DNA of 64,000 nt from Saprospiraceae bacterium (lineage in GTDB: Bacteria > Bacteroidota > Bacteroidia > Chitinophagales > Saprospiraceae). Where the stretch lies: assembly GCA_016715465.1 (NCBI GenBank), contig JADKAA010000029.1, positions 2,852,001 to 2,916,000 of the forward strand, given 5' to 3'. The translations under genes were made by a program, and so were the position numbers. Shown piece by piece: positions 45,815 through 54,927 of the stretch; within the stretch, counting starts at the first letter, position 1, and every line of letters begins with the position of its first letter. The notes beneath the pieces were generated by a model. That model worked only from the letters and a program-made list of their open reading frames with translations. It did not search any database and was not told the DNA's origin.

Positions 45815-46323
45815 ATGCCATACTCAAAGTTGATTCTTGTCGGTTCTCCGTGGTAGGCAATTTCGACGGTCTTTAATTTTTCTGCGCCCAGCTTCCCGAT
45901 GGCAATCTGTGATCTAATATTGTGGATGCCTATGTGGAAATAAACGACCTCAACAATTTCGAAGGCGTGGGCAATCATCAGGTTTTTCATGGAGGGATTG
46001 AAGCCCTTTCCCCATGCTTCCCGGGCGATAAAGGTGTAGCCGATAAAGACTGATTTTTCCTCCGCACTGTAGTCGTAAAATCGACTGCTGCCGATGACCG
46101 AACCGGTATCATTTCTTTTGGCCAGGTATGCGCCTCCGGAAGCCAGGGCCCCCTCAAAAAAATTCTGAAATACCGGCCGTTGATAACGATTTGGGTTGGG
46201 GTGTTGTTCCCAGATAAGTGGATCGGAAGCTACGGCATACAAAGCTTCAAAATCTTCCGGCTTCAAAGGGTGTAGTGAGACCAGATCATTGGCAAGGTCT
46301 TGGTGAAAAAAGGAATTGGGCAT
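45790..46323 (-). CDS. GNAT family N-acetyltransferase, RimJ/RimL type
   Basis: A 177-residue acetyl-CoA-dependent transferase. Family signs: VSLHPLKPEDFEALYAVAS, the acetyl-CoA loop region FIAREAWGKGFNPSMKNLM, and the C-terminal IAIGKLGAEKLKTVE. The substrate is unknown (an amine or a protein N-terminus). The last codons form part of the htpG terminator hairpin. A -7 box lies 23 bases upstream. Confidence 0.9.
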   Translation of the reverse strand: MPNSFFHQDLANDLVSLHPLKPEDFEALYAVASDPLIWEQHPNPNRYQRPVFQNFFEGALASGGAYLAKRNDTGSVIGSSRFYDYSAEEKSVFIGYTFIAREAWGKGFNPSMKNLMIAHAFEIVEVVYFHIGIHNIRSQIAIGKLGAEKLKTVEIAYHGEPTRINFEYGIKKEGWSF

Positions 46324-46345
46324 GGCAGCTGATGTTGAATTTGGT

Positions 46346-46353
46346 CAAAGATA
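46346..46353 (-). promoter_or_regulatory. -7 box (TATCTTTG) of the acetyltransferase gene
   Basis: Exact TAnnTTTG match on the minus strand, 22 bases before the ATG at 46323. Confidence 0.5.
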
Positions 46354-46398
46354 GCGCAAGTCAAAAGATTGTACCGTATCTTGCATAAAAATCACCGT

Positions 46399-47442
46399 AT
46401 GAGAAAGTTATATTTCGTCCTTTTGGTGTTGTTTTTAGTTTCCTGCGGATCCTATCGCACCGAAGTTTGGTTCAATGCAGATGGTTCCGGCAAGTCAAAC
46501 CTGCATTTTGATGTAGGGGAAATGATGAAACAAATGAAGGCGGCCTTTGAAGGGGTGGCTCAGGAGATGAATAAAGATTCCAGTATGATGGGGAATGCTG
46601 TGTTTTCTGATAGTCTTTTGGGCGGTGTCGTGGATACAACAGTCATGGACGTCGAGCAGTTTGATTACATGGGTACAGATAGCGTATATGATGGCACGTT
46701 TTATGATACCACTTCAATGATTGATGCCTATTACGATTCGAGCTATCAATCTTATACAACGGATACCGGCTTTTATTCCGGCGGACAGGATTGGGCGGGA
46801 GATACCAGCTTTGTGATGGTGGAAAAGAAACAAAGCAGCATGGAAAAGTTTATGTCGTCGCTGCCCCGAGACAAGGTAGATACCGTAATCAATTTCTATC
46901 AGGTTCTGCCGGACAGTGTGATCAGGCAACTTGAAAAACCAGCATTGCTAAAACAGGTAACCCTCGAAGTGCACATGGATTCCATCAATGAAAAGGGGGT
47001 CATTGATTTTACCTATTCGTATAAAAATCTAAAAGAAGCGGAAGAAGTGGCAGATATGCTGGCGCGGGCTGAATTCATCGAAACAGGAGATACCGCTTCC
47101 ATCGCAAATTTCAAAAGAACCTTTGAAGGGGTAAATAACCTGAGGTTTTATCCAAAGTCAAAAACCATAGAAAGTAAGGAGACGGATGCCTTCGCTTCCG
47201 GCATGTTGCAAAAAGACCTCATGGGCAACCTTTCAACGTCCGACGAAGAGGGCATGAACATGATCCTGGACATGCTGGGCATGAAGACCGTGGAGGTCAT
47301 CTACCATTTGCCGGGCGAAGTCAAAGAAGTAAAAGGTTTGATGTACGAACAAATTTCCAAGGACACCATCAAACTCATTTTTGATGTCAAAGACATGATT
47401 AAAACGGGCAAGGTTCCGGGTTATGTGGTGACGTATAAGTGA
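46399..47442 (+). CDS. Lipoprotein of unknown function
   Basis: A 347-residue lipoprotein (signal MRKLYFVLLVLFLVSC). An Asp/Tyr/Thr-rich low-complexity stretch (DSVYDGTFYDTTSMIDAYYD) occupies about residues 90-150. The C-terminal half has a repeated LPxxxV-type pattern but no domain I recognise. The ATG at 46399 is chosen over one at 46369 because of the signal peptide. Followed by a 500-bp repeat-rich gap. Confidence 0.75.
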   Translation: MRKLYFVLLVLFLVSCGSYRTEVWFNADGSGKSNLHFDVGEMMKQMKAAFEGVAQEMNKDSSMMGNAVFSDSLLGGVVDTTVMDVEQFDYMGTDSVYDGTFYDTTSMIDAYYDSSYQSYTTDTGFYSGGQDWAGDTSFVMVEKKQSSMEKFMSSLPRDKVDTVINFYQVLPDSVIRQLEKPALLKQVTLEVHMDSINEKGVIDFTYSYKNLKEAEEVADMLARAEFIETGDTASIANFKRTFEGVNNLRFYPKSKTIESKETDAFASGMLQKDLMGNLSTSDEEGMNMILDMLGMKTVEVIYHLPGEVKEVKGLMYEQISKDTIKLIFDVKDMIKTGKVPGYVVTYK

Positions 47443-47454
47443 TGTTTTGTGGTT

Positions 47455-47880
47455 CGTCCCGCACGCAGTGCAGGACTAGTTGGTACGCTGCGCTAGATGA
47501 TCTGGGATTCAGGCCTGCCTAACAGGTGTAGCCTGGTAGGCCTGACGGGCGTCAGCCAGGCAGATGTTCAGATGAAATTTATATACTGCCTTCGTCTAGC
47601 TCTGTTATATTGACCTGTAAAACTCTCCCTCTGGAGGGAGTACCCCGCTTGCGGGGGGAGGGAGGAAAAGCGGGTGTCGTACCTTGCAAAATCGCATACA
47701 AAACGATCTAAGCTAAAAAGCTTAAATGGCCTGTAAAAGACAGTTCATCATGCCCAAGAAATTCAAGTCTACCTAACAGGCGCTAGCCTGGTAGGCCTGC
47801 CTAGCAGACGATAGACCGGCCTGAACATAGAACATCTACCTGGCTAACTCCAGTTAGTCAGGTTTTGAATCCCTCACAAA
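47455..47880. repeat. Intergenic palindromic mosaic, locus 2
   Basis: Contains GTCCCGCACGCAGTGCAGGAC, TGGTACGCTGCGCTAGATGATC, two GCCTAACAGG..TAGCCTGGTAGGC-like units (near 47530 and 47765) and CTGGCTAACTCCAGTTAG (47843-47860). All are relatives of modules at 4.5 kb and 54.5 kb. I see no gene between 47443 and 47938. Confidence 0.75.
47619..47667. repeat. 48-bp nested-hairpin repeat, copy B (inverted relative to copy A)
   Basis: CTCCCTCTGGAGGGAG followed by CCCCGCTTGCGGGG. Its reverse complement matches 4386-4433 with about two differences. Confidence 0.8.
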
Positions 47881-47938
47881 TGTTTGGGATTCCTCACCTT
47901 CGGTTCGGAACTTGGCAGCTTCCGCTTTGCTCCAGCAT

Positions 47939-48446
47939 TCAGGTATTGTTCAGCAGGACATGGCTTGCTTTGAGCAGCCGTTGTTCAAAATCTGTACCGC
48001 CAATGATGGTAAAGGGGAGATAAAATAGCTCCAGGGTTTTCTGGTAGATGGCAAACAAATCACCCCTATCGTTGGGGTTTTTCGCGCAATGGGTCAGCTT
48101 CCCAGGTTATTTCCGGGGTGCATAGCAGGTAATGCCGATCGGTGTATGAGGCAATCTTTGTAGCCATTTTTTCATCCCATACCTCAAAAACCACTTTTTT
48201 CCAGATGAGACAAGTCAACAGGTCTGTGTCGCAGATTATTGTGGGCTGTGTTATTTCTTTTTCGAGTTGTTCCTGGCGATATGCAATGTGGTCGATGTCG
48301 ATTTCTGTATATTGCCGGGGGCCGGTGCTGAAATAAATTCTGGCATATTCGTCCACAAGGGGTAAATTCATTTTGGCGGCAAGGGCATTGGCAAGCCGGG
48401 TTTTACCGCTGCTCTCGGGGCCGGTGAGCACAAAAAAACGACTCAA
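47939..48446 (-). CDS. NadR-like AAA ATPase / ribosylnicotinamide kinase (single-base frameshift)
   Basis: P-loop kinase resembling the C-terminal domain of NadR: Walker A FVLTGPESSGKTRL, LVDEYARIYF and IICDTDLLT. As printed it stops after PLREKPQR. Removing one base from the T5 run at 48078-48082 gives PLRENPNDRGDLFAIYQK and 168 aa, the usual length for this domain. It probably phosphorylates nicotinamide riboside in NAD salvage. The TTG start at 48446 overlaps the msrA stop by 4 bases. Confidence 0.8.
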
Positions 48447-49117
48447 TGTTTTGGAGTTTCTTTTTTTAGGAGTTCCTGGTTTTTTGCCTGAAATTTTTTC
48501 AAACGCGGCACACTTACTGATTTTACGTAGGGCTGATTTGGGTTCAGTTTTTCATAGTTCTGGTGGTAGGGTTCAGCCGGGTAAAAGGAGATGAAGGGTA
48601 CTACTTCGGTGGTAATGCTGCCAGCCGGGAAGGCTTTGATTCCATAGAGGTAGGCTATGTAGGCATCTGCCGCTTTTTTTTCATTTTCATTTTGATAAAA
48701 AATGGAAGAACGGTATTGTGAGCCGGCGTCCGGACCCTGTTGGTGATAGGTAGTAGGGTCGTGGCTGTCAAAAAACACCTTGAGCAGGGTTTCGAAACTC
48801 ACCTTATTGGCATCGTAGTAAATTTCCACAGCTTCTGCGTGGTTGGTAGACCCGGAAGATACTGCTTCATAATTTGCATCTGCCGCTTCCCCACCACTGT
48901 AGCCTGAGATGACCTCTTCTACACCGTACACAGATTCATAGATGGCTTCCACACACCAAAAACACCCTGAGGCAAAATATGCCTTCGACAATCCCGCCGC
49001 GGGAACATAGGGAGCCGATTCTGCAATATGCGATGGTTGGTTGCAAGAGTTTGCCTCCATGACAAAGCATACGATTGCAGAAAGAAGGGACAAGTAAATT
49101 TTCTTTTTTAACATCAT
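48443..49117 (-). CDS. msrA: Peptide methionine sulfoxide reductase MsrA, exported
   Basis: Reduces methionine-S-sulfoxide in proteins. The active site is ASGCFWCVEAIYESV, with EEVISGYSGG and GSTNHAEAVEIYYD. An N-terminal hydrophobic segment (IYLSLLSAIVCFVME) followed by Cys (ANSC) indicates export, possibly as a lipoprotein, so it would repair envelope proteins. The ATG at 49117 is chosen for this signal. Translationally coupled to the NadR-like gene. Confidence 0.92.
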   Translation of the reverse strand: MMLKKKIYLSLLSAIVCFVMEANSCNQPSHIAESAPYVPAAGLSKAYFASGCFWCVEAIYESVYGVEEVISGYSGGEAADANYEAVSSGSTNHAEAVEIYYDANKVSFETLLKVFFDSHDPTTYHQQGPDAGSQYRSSIFYQNENEKKAADAYIAYLYGIKAFPAGSITTEVVPFISFYPAEPYHQNYEKLNPNQPYVKSVSVPRLKKFQAKNQELLKKETPKH

Positions 49118-49251
49118 GGAAGCAAAATTTAAATTCAAACATCAAAAGTGTATGGCTTGTTCACGGTCGTGGGACAGGGAGGGTCTTTATTATTCGGCGC
49201 GATATGTCAAAAAATGTGATGAAATACCGATATTTGTAAAAACATACGACC

Positions 49252-49731
49252 ATGCAAATCATCACGGAGGACCATATTGAGGCAGTAATTGACACCTATT
49301 ATGAGAGTGAAAAAAAATTTTACAGTGACCGGGAAAAGTTGATTGCTGACCAGTCGGCCTTTTCAGCACTGCTCACCGATGAGGGCTATGAATTGCTTTC
49401 CGATGATGAATATGAGTTACTTTGGTTTATGGCTACGGTGATTCACACCGCAGCGGTAACTGTACAGGGAGATATAGCTGCCTGTGAACAGGAACTCATG
49501 GAAGAAATGGAAGAAAACAACTGGTTGAAAATGGAAGATACCAGCGGAAGTAATTTTCATGACCGCCTGAATGTCTTTTTTGAAGAATATGCACAGGAGG
49601 ACCTGCTTGCCTTTGTGGAAGACAGCCTTGAATCTGATGAGGACATCCAGGTCTCTCCGGCAGGCAGGGAACTCATCTTTGTAGCGTGTAAGACCCTCAT
49701 TGATGCCCTGGAGGAAAAGGCAGCGGTTTGA
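49252..49731 (+). CDS. Acidic protein of unknown function
   Basis: A 159-residue, strongly acidic cytoplasmic protein (ELMEEMEENNW, FVEDSLESDEDIQ) that I do not recognise. Mostly alpha-helical by composition; no signal, TM or cofactor motif. It lies 150 bases upstream of the polyamine operon on the same strand, but a -7 box between them suggests separate transcription. Confidence 0.7.
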   Translation: MQIITEDHIEAVIDTYYESEKKFYSDREKLIADQSAFSALLTDEGYELLSDDEYELLWFMATVIHTAAVTVQGDIAACEQELMEEMEENNWLKMEDTSGSNFHDRLNVFFEEYAQEDLLAFVEDSLESDEDIQVSPAGRELIFVACKTLIDALEEKAAV

Positions 49732-49776
49732 TTACCAAAGCATAATAAATTGGAAAAAATCCACTATATACAGTAG

Positions 49777-49784
49777 TATGTTTG
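49777..49784 (+). promoter_or_regulatory. -7 box (TATGTTTG) upstream of the polyamine operon
   Basis: Exact TAnnTTTG match, 97 bases before the ATG at 49882. TTG lies 24 bases upstream (49750-49752), slightly beyond the usual spacing. The leader of roughly 90 bases shows no recognised riboswitch. Confidence 0.35.
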
Positions 49785-49881
49785 CTTCCAACAATTGTAT
49801 AGGTAAAATGGCGATATAAAGTTTTTTATTCGTTACATTTACAGTCTGTTCACTCACCAAACCACCTTATTTAATCGATAG

Positions 49882-51282
49882 ATGAAGAACAACTATTTTG
49901 AGTTAATCAACCAGACCTATTTTTTTCCACAGGATGGCTTTGATCTCAGAAATGACTACCTGACTTTTCATGATTTTTCCCTGAAGTACCTGATCGATAA
50001 GTATGGCACGCCATTCAGACTTACCTACCTGCCCCGGATTGGAGATCAGATTAAGAAGGCAAAAAATCTGTTTCATAAAGCGATGAAAGCCAATAACTAC
50101 AAAGGGGAGTATTTTTACTGCTATTGTACCAAGTGTTGTCACTTTAGCCATGTGATCAATGAAGCGCTGAACCATGGCGTTCACCTGGAGACTTCCAGCA
50201 GTTTTGACATCGACCTCATCCATCGGTTGCACGAAAAAGGCCGGATAAATAAAAAAACATTTTTGATTCACAATGGCCATAAGACAGATGATTATCTGGA
50301 CAAAATTGTAGGCCTTATCGACGATGAGTTTGAGAATGTGATTCCGGTCATGGATTCTAAAGTTGAAATTGATCGACTGCTGGCCAAGACAAAGAAGGAT
50401 TTGACCATTGGTCTGCGTATGGCCATTAATGAGGAGCCGCAATCGGCATACTATACCTCCCGGTTGGGCATTCGCAGCACAGAGATCATCGATTATTACA
50501 AACAAAAACTGGCGAGGAAGAAAAAAGTGAAACTCAAGATGCTTCACTTCTTTGTTGATTCAGGCATTAAGGACACGCTCTACTATTGGGGTGAATTCAG
50601 AAAGGCACTGAAGATTTTTGCAGAGCTGAAGAAGATATGTCCGTCGCTGGATTCCATCAACCTTGGGGGTGGACTTCCCATTCGCAACAATCTGGCATTT
50701 GAATACGATTATAAGTACATGATCGAGGAACTGGTGCGAAACATCAAGGAAGTGTGCCAGGAAGAAGGCATTGAAGAACCCAATATCTTTACGGAGTTTG
50801 GAAAATATACAGTAGGAGAGAGTGGCGCCATCATCTTTAAGGTGCTGGAGGCAAAGCAGCAAAATGATGCAGAACTTTGGTACCTCATCGACAACAGTCT
50901 GATGAATACCATACCTGATGCCTGGTCGATATTTGAGAAGTTCATTCTTTTGCCCATCAACAAGTGGAAAGAAGACTATGCCCAGGTAAACATCGGGGGC
51001 ATCAGTTGTGATCATTCTGATTATTACAATTCAGAGGACCTAGATCAGCAGATTTTTTTACCGAAGGTGGAAAATGAAGCTGAGGGGCCTTTATACCTGG
51101 GATTTTTTCATACCGGTGCCTACCAGGAGGCCATCAGTGGTTATGGAGGCATCAAACATTGTCTGATTCCCTCACCCAAACACATCATTGTTGACCGCGA
51201 TGAAAAGGGAAATTACCGCGACTGGGTTTACCGGGGAGAACAAACCGTAAACGAAATGCTTCAAATTTTGGGATATGAGTGA
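49882..51282 (+). CDS. speA: Arginine decarboxylase, PLP fold type III
   Basis: Converts arginine to agmatine, the entry to putrescine. The 466-residue protein is the short Bacteroidota type of alanine-racemase-fold decarboxylase. PLP-lysine is expected at K84 in YCYCTKCCHFSH. DSINLGGGLPI is the phosphate-binding Gly loop, and GGISCDHSDYY supplies the active-site Cys of the second subunit. Its stop overlaps the agmatinase start by 8 bases, giving strong support for the substrate, since agmatinase uses its product. Confidence 0.88.
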   Translation: MKNNYFELINQTYFFPQDGFDLRNDYLTFHDFSLKYLIDKYGTPFRLTYLPRIGDQIKKAKNLFHKAMKANNYKGEYFYCYCTKCCHFSHVINEALNHGVHLETSSSFDIDLIHRLHEKGRINKKTFLIHNGHKTDDYLDKIVGLIDDEFENVIPVMDSKVEIDRLLAKTKKDLTIGLRMAINEEPQSAYYTSRLGIRSTEIIDYYKQKLARKKKVKLKMLHFFVDSGIKDTLYYWGEFRKALKIFAELKKICPSLDSINLGGGLPIRNNLAFEYDYKYMIEELVRNIKEVCQEEGIEEPNIFTEFGKYTVGESGAIIFKVLEAKQQNDAELWYLIDNSLMNTIPDAWSIFEKFILLPINKWKEDYAQVNIGGISCDHSDYYNSEDLDQQIFLPKVENEAEGPLYLGFFHTGAYQEAISGYGGIKHCLIPSPKHIIVDRDEKGNYRDWVYRGEQTVNEMLQILGYE

Positions 51283-52153
51283 CAGAATATATGCAGGTAT
51301 TGAAACCGGTAATAATGATTTTGAGGGTGCCAATGTTTTGTTGTTATCCGTGCCATTCGATGGCACCAGCACCTGGGGTAAAGGAGCAGACAAAGGTTTT
51401 GAAGCATTTATGGATGCTTCCGATAACATGGAGGTGTACGACATAGAGACAGACAGTGAGCCCTATAAAATTGGTGTACATATCCTGGATGAAATTTCTG
51501 AGAGAAAGGATGCCGACATCATGTTTAAAGCCACCTATGAGCGCACCAGAGAAAACCTGAAGACAGGAAAATTTCTCACGGCATTTGGTGGAGAACACAG
51601 CATCAGCATCGGCATCATCAAGGCCCATTATGAGCATTTTGAAGACCTTACGGTTTTACAGATTGATGCGCACACGGACCTTCGTCCGGAATACCACGGT
51701 ACGCCTTACAATCATGCCTGTGCGGTGTACGATGCCTCTAAAAACTGCAATCTCATACAGGTAGGCATCCGGAGTATGGATATTTCGGAGAGGGAACACA
51801 TGGACAGGAGCAAGGTGTATTTTGCAGAGCACATCATGGACAATGATTACTGGGTGGAAGAAGCCATTGGCAAGATGACCAATAATGTGTATATCACGTT
51901 TGACCTCGATGCCTTTGATTCTTCGATCATGCCTTCGACCGGCACACCGGAGCCGGGAGGTATGACCTGGTACCAGGTGCTTGATTTTTTAAGGAAGGTA
52001 TTCAGGCGTAAAAACGTAGTTGGATTTGACATTGTTGAACTGGCTCCAAATCCGGACAATCCGGCACCCGATTTTATTGCCGCCAAATTGTATTACAAAA
52101 TGCTGGCCTACAAATTTGAGAACGAATTAAAAAGTATAGAAGAATATGATTAA
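51275..52153 (+). CDS. speB: Agmatinase (ureohydrolase family)
   Basis: Binuclear manganese enzyme that hydrolyses agmatine to putrescine and urea. Metal ligands are visible in FGGEHSISIG, LQIDAHTDLRPEY and ITFDLDAFDSS, and TGTPEPGGMTW is the family C-terminal motif. At 292 aa it has normal length. It overlaps both neighbours by 8 bases, so the three proteins are made together. Confidence 0.92.
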   Translation: MSDRIYAGIETGNNDFEGANVLLLSVPFDGTSTWGKGADKGFEAFMDASDNMEVYDIETDSEPYKIGVHILDEISERKDADIMFKATYERTRENLKTGKFLTAFGGEHSISIGIIKAHYEHFEDLTVLQIDAHTDLRPEYHGTPYNHACAVYDASKNCNLIQVGIRSMDISEREHMDRSKVYFAEHIMDNDYWVEEAIGKMTNNVYITFDLDAFDSSIMPSTGTPEPGGMTWYQVLDFLRKVFRRKNVVGFDIVELAPNPDNPAPDFIAAKLYYKMLAYKFENELKSIEEYD

Positions 52154-53108
52154 GGAATTCATAAAGGAACATTATAAACACTTCAACGCTGCTGCCCTTA
52201 TTGATGCGTCTGAGGCTTACGTACAACACCTCGACGAAGGAGGTAAAATGATGATCACCCTGGCAGGGGCGATGAGTACGGCAGAATTGGGTAAGTCACT
52301 CGCAGAAATGATTCGTCAGGATAAAGTGCACATCATTTCATGTACGGGGGCAAACCTGGAAGAAGACATCATGAACCTCGTGGCGCACAGCCATTATAAA
52401 CGTGTGCCCAATTACAGAGACCTCAACCCACAGGATGAATGGGATCTGCTTGAAAATCACTACAACCGGGTTACCGATACTTGTATTCCGGAAGAAGAAG
52501 CTTTCAGGAGATTACAAAAACACCTGATCAAGGTATGGTCTGATGCGGAGAAAGCCGGAGAGCGTTATTTCCCGCACGAGTTTATGTATAAAATGTTGTT
52601 GAGTGGTGTCCTGGAAGAACACTACGAAATCGATCCAAAAAACAGCTGGATGCTTGCGGCAGCCGAAAAGAATATTCCCATCATATGTCCGGGATGGGAA
52701 GACAGCACCATGGGAAATATCTTTGCATCTTACTGTATAAAGGGGCAACTAAAAGCTTCTACCACTAAGAGCGGCATAGAATACATGATGTGGCTGGCCG
52801 ACTGGTATGTAAAAAACAGTGCAGGCAAGGGAATTGGTTTTTTCCAGATTGGTGGAGGAATAGCCGGTGATTTCCCTATTTGCGTGGTCCCGATGTTGTA
52901 TCAGGACATGGAGATGGAAGAAATTCCGTTCTGGTCCTATTTCTGTCAGATCAGCGACAGTACCACCAGTTATGGTTCTTATTCCGGGGCTGTGCCCAAT
53001 GAAAAAATCACCTGGGGCAAACTCGACATCCACACGCCCAAGTTTGTGGTAGAGAGCGATGCCACCATTGTGGCGCCACTGATGTTTGCTTACGTGCTGG
53101 GCTGGTAA
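52146..53108 (+). CDS. Deoxyhypusine synthase-like protein
   Basis: A 320-residue homologue of deoxyhypusine synthase, which in eukaryotes and archaea moves the 4-aminobutyl group of spermidine to a lysine of eIF5A using NAD. Recognisable are TLAGAMSTAELGKSL and SCTGANLEEDIMN (NAD region), IPIICPGWEDS, GIGFFQIGGGIAGD, and ITWGKLDIHT, whose Lys (K292) matches the catalytic Lys of the human enzyme. Bacteria lack eIF5A, so another acceptor is likely. Directly after a putrescine-forming pair, homospermidine or another polyamine is the best inference. No spermidine synthase or decarboxylase is nearby. Confidence 0.88.
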   Translation: MIKEFIKEHYKHFNAAALIDASEAYVQHLDEGGKMMITLAGAMSTAELGKSLAEMIRQDKVHIISCTGANLEEDIMNLVAHSHYKRVPNYRDLNPQDEWDLLENHYNRVTDTCIPEEEAFRRLQKHLIKVWSDAEKAGERYFPHEFMYKMLLSGVLEEHYEIDPKNSWMLAAAEKNIPIICPGWEDSTMGNIFASYCIKGQLKASTTKSGIEYMMWLADWYVKNSAGKGIGFFQIGGGIAGDFPICVVPMLYQDMEMEEIPFWSYFCQISDSTTSYGSYSGAVPNEKITWGKLDIHTPKFVVESDATIVAPLMFAYVLGW

Positions 53109-53230
53109 TTTTTTTACTCCGGCTGCTTTAGTGTTTTAACCCGATCACTTTTACCCAGAGGATAAGAGCTACTTTGTAATGAATGAGCGTATCTTTTAAA
53201 GGCACATTTGCCTATTTTCCCTTTGTCAAC

Positions 53231-54448
53231 ATGGATATAAAAAAGCTATACATTCTGGTTTTGTGTTTTGCTTTTTCCTGTAAGGAAAGTGTGGCACCCA
53301 TCGTACCTGTTCTGCAAGAAATACCGTTAACCACAATAAAATCGGGCAATGCCAACCTTACCACAGGAGAAGATGGACACATGTACCTTACATGGCTGGA
53401 ATACATAAACGATTCACTTGTAGAATTGCGATTGGCGAGGCTGATGCCAGATGCGCGCTCTTGGGAAGATTTGGGGGTTGTGCAAGGGGGAACAGATTGG
53501 TTTGTAAACTGGGCCGATTTTCCTTCGGTCATTAATTTTGCAAAAGATAAATTCATGGCGCATTGGTTGCAATACAGCGGCGATGGCACTTATGAATATG
53601 ACATATTGACTTCTTTTTCTGATGATGGGGGTAAACTGTGGTCTAATCCGGCTCCACTAAACGATACTACCGTAAACAGCGAGTATGGGTTTGTGACGCT
53701 TAAAGCAAATGCCGGTGGTGTCTTCGCCGTATGGCTGGACGGTCGAAATATGACGGGTGACCATGACGATCATGCGGGATCACATGGGGCGATGAATTTG
53801 CGATCGGTCACATTGGATGGAGCGGGAAAACGCAGCGAAGAAACAGTGTTGGACGACAAAACCTGTGAATGTTGTAATACGGCAGTGGCCATGACATCAA
53901 CCGGACCCATTGTATTTTACCGGGACAAGTCAAACGAAGGCATTCGCGACATCCACTATACACGACTTGTCAATGGGGAATGGATAAAAGACAAAACCCT
54001 GAATCAGGACAACTGGGCTATATCCGGCTGTCCGGTAAATGGTCCCGCCGCTGATGCCGGTGGAAATTATGTCGCTTCAGTCTGGTACACGGAAGCAGGG
54101 GACAGACCAGCTGTTCAACTTGCCGTCTCCGGTGATGGAGGTAAATCATTTGGAAGTCCCATCCTGGTGAGTCAGGACTCCACCCTGGGCAGAGTGGATG
54201 TTGTAGTAGATGAAAAAAGTGAAGTCATTTACGTATCGTATCTTGAAAAAACCAATTCCGAATCCAGGCTAATGCTTGTTCAGTACAACCTGGAAGGGCA
54301 AAAACTGCGGGCAGATAAAATAGCCCCAATGAGTGCAGCCCGGAAAAGTGGCTTTCCCAGAATGGCCATGGCTGGTGGTAAGCTGATGGTCGTGTACACC
54401 GATGTGGATGGAGTAAAGCAGCGGGTGAGGACGGTGAAAATTATCTAA
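53231..54448 (+). CDS. Beta-propeller (sialidase-like) lipoprotein with a CECC motif
   Basis: A 405-residue lipoprotein (YILVLCFAFSC) with Asp-box-type repeats (SFSDDGGKLWS, AVSGDGGKSFG), a six-bladed sialidase-like propeller. The catalytic Arg triad and Asp/Glu/Tyr of true sialidases are not apparent to me. A cluster DDKTCECCNTAVAM and GCPVNGPAADAGG lie in the middle blades; CxCC suggests metal or heme binding. The ATG at 53231 follows from the lipobox. Function unknown; sialidase activity is doubtful. Confidence 0.8.
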   Translation: MDIKKLYILVLCFAFSCKESVAPIVPVLQEIPLTTIKSGNANLTTGEDGHMYLTWLEYINDSLVELRLARLMPDARSWEDLGVVQGGTDWFVNWADFPSVINFAKDKFMAHWLQYSGDGTYEYDILTSFSDDGGKLWSNPAPLNDTTVNSEYGFVTLKANAGGVFAVWLDGRNMTGDHDDHAGSHGAMNLRSVTLDGAGKRSEETVLDDKTCECCNTAVAMTSTGPIVFYRDKSNEGIRDIHYTRLVNGEWIKDKTLNQDNWAISGCPVNGPAADAGGNYVASVWYTEAGDRPAVQLAVSGDGGKSFGSPILVSQDSTLGRVDVVVDEKSEVIYVSYLEKTNSESRLMLVQYNLEGQKLRADKIAPMSAARKSGFPRMAMAGGKLMVVYTDVDGVKQRVRTVKII

Positions 54449-54459
54449 TTCAAGGATGT

Positions 54460-54640
54460 TCAGGCTTGTCTGACTGGCGTTAGCCAGGTAGATTTTCAAA
54501 ATTTTCAAAATGTTCAAACTTGTCTAACTGGCGTTAGCTAGGTAGGTGGTACGCTTTGCTAGGTGATCTGGTGTTTCGTCCCGCACTTTGTGTGTGACTT
54601 GGTGGTACGCTTCGCTAGATGATCTGGAGTTCAGCCCAGC
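54460..54640. repeat. Intergenic palindromic mosaic, locus 3
   Basis: Two copies of CTTGTCT(A/G)ACTGGCGTTAGC with flanks (54466-54493 and 54519-54546, 52-53-base period) and two copies of GGTGGTACGCTT(C/T)GCTAG with flanks (54546-54571 and 54601-54627, 55-base period). CTAAC-TGGC-GTTAG is a small palindrome. GTCCCGCAC lies between the latter two. The same modules occur at the loci near 4.5 and 47.5 kb. Confidence 0.75.
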
Positions 54641-54927
54641 CTAATTTTCGTTCGCAAGATAGAAAACGCGAAATAAAATTCAATCCCTAAGTTATGCTAC
54701 ATTGTAAGTAACTACTCCAAAAGATCTATGCTGTGTGCAGCAAATGATGACCTTCATTCTATACAGATTTTAGCGGATTCTGCGGTTGAACCATCTATGA
54801 TAATATGGTATATTTGATTTCTTCCAGCTAATTCTGTCAAGCTGACATTATTTCTGCGAATTCTGCGGGAAAAAGAAATAGCAACGAGGGTCGGAAGATA
54901 TAACCTTGTGTCCTTTGTGAAAAGTTT

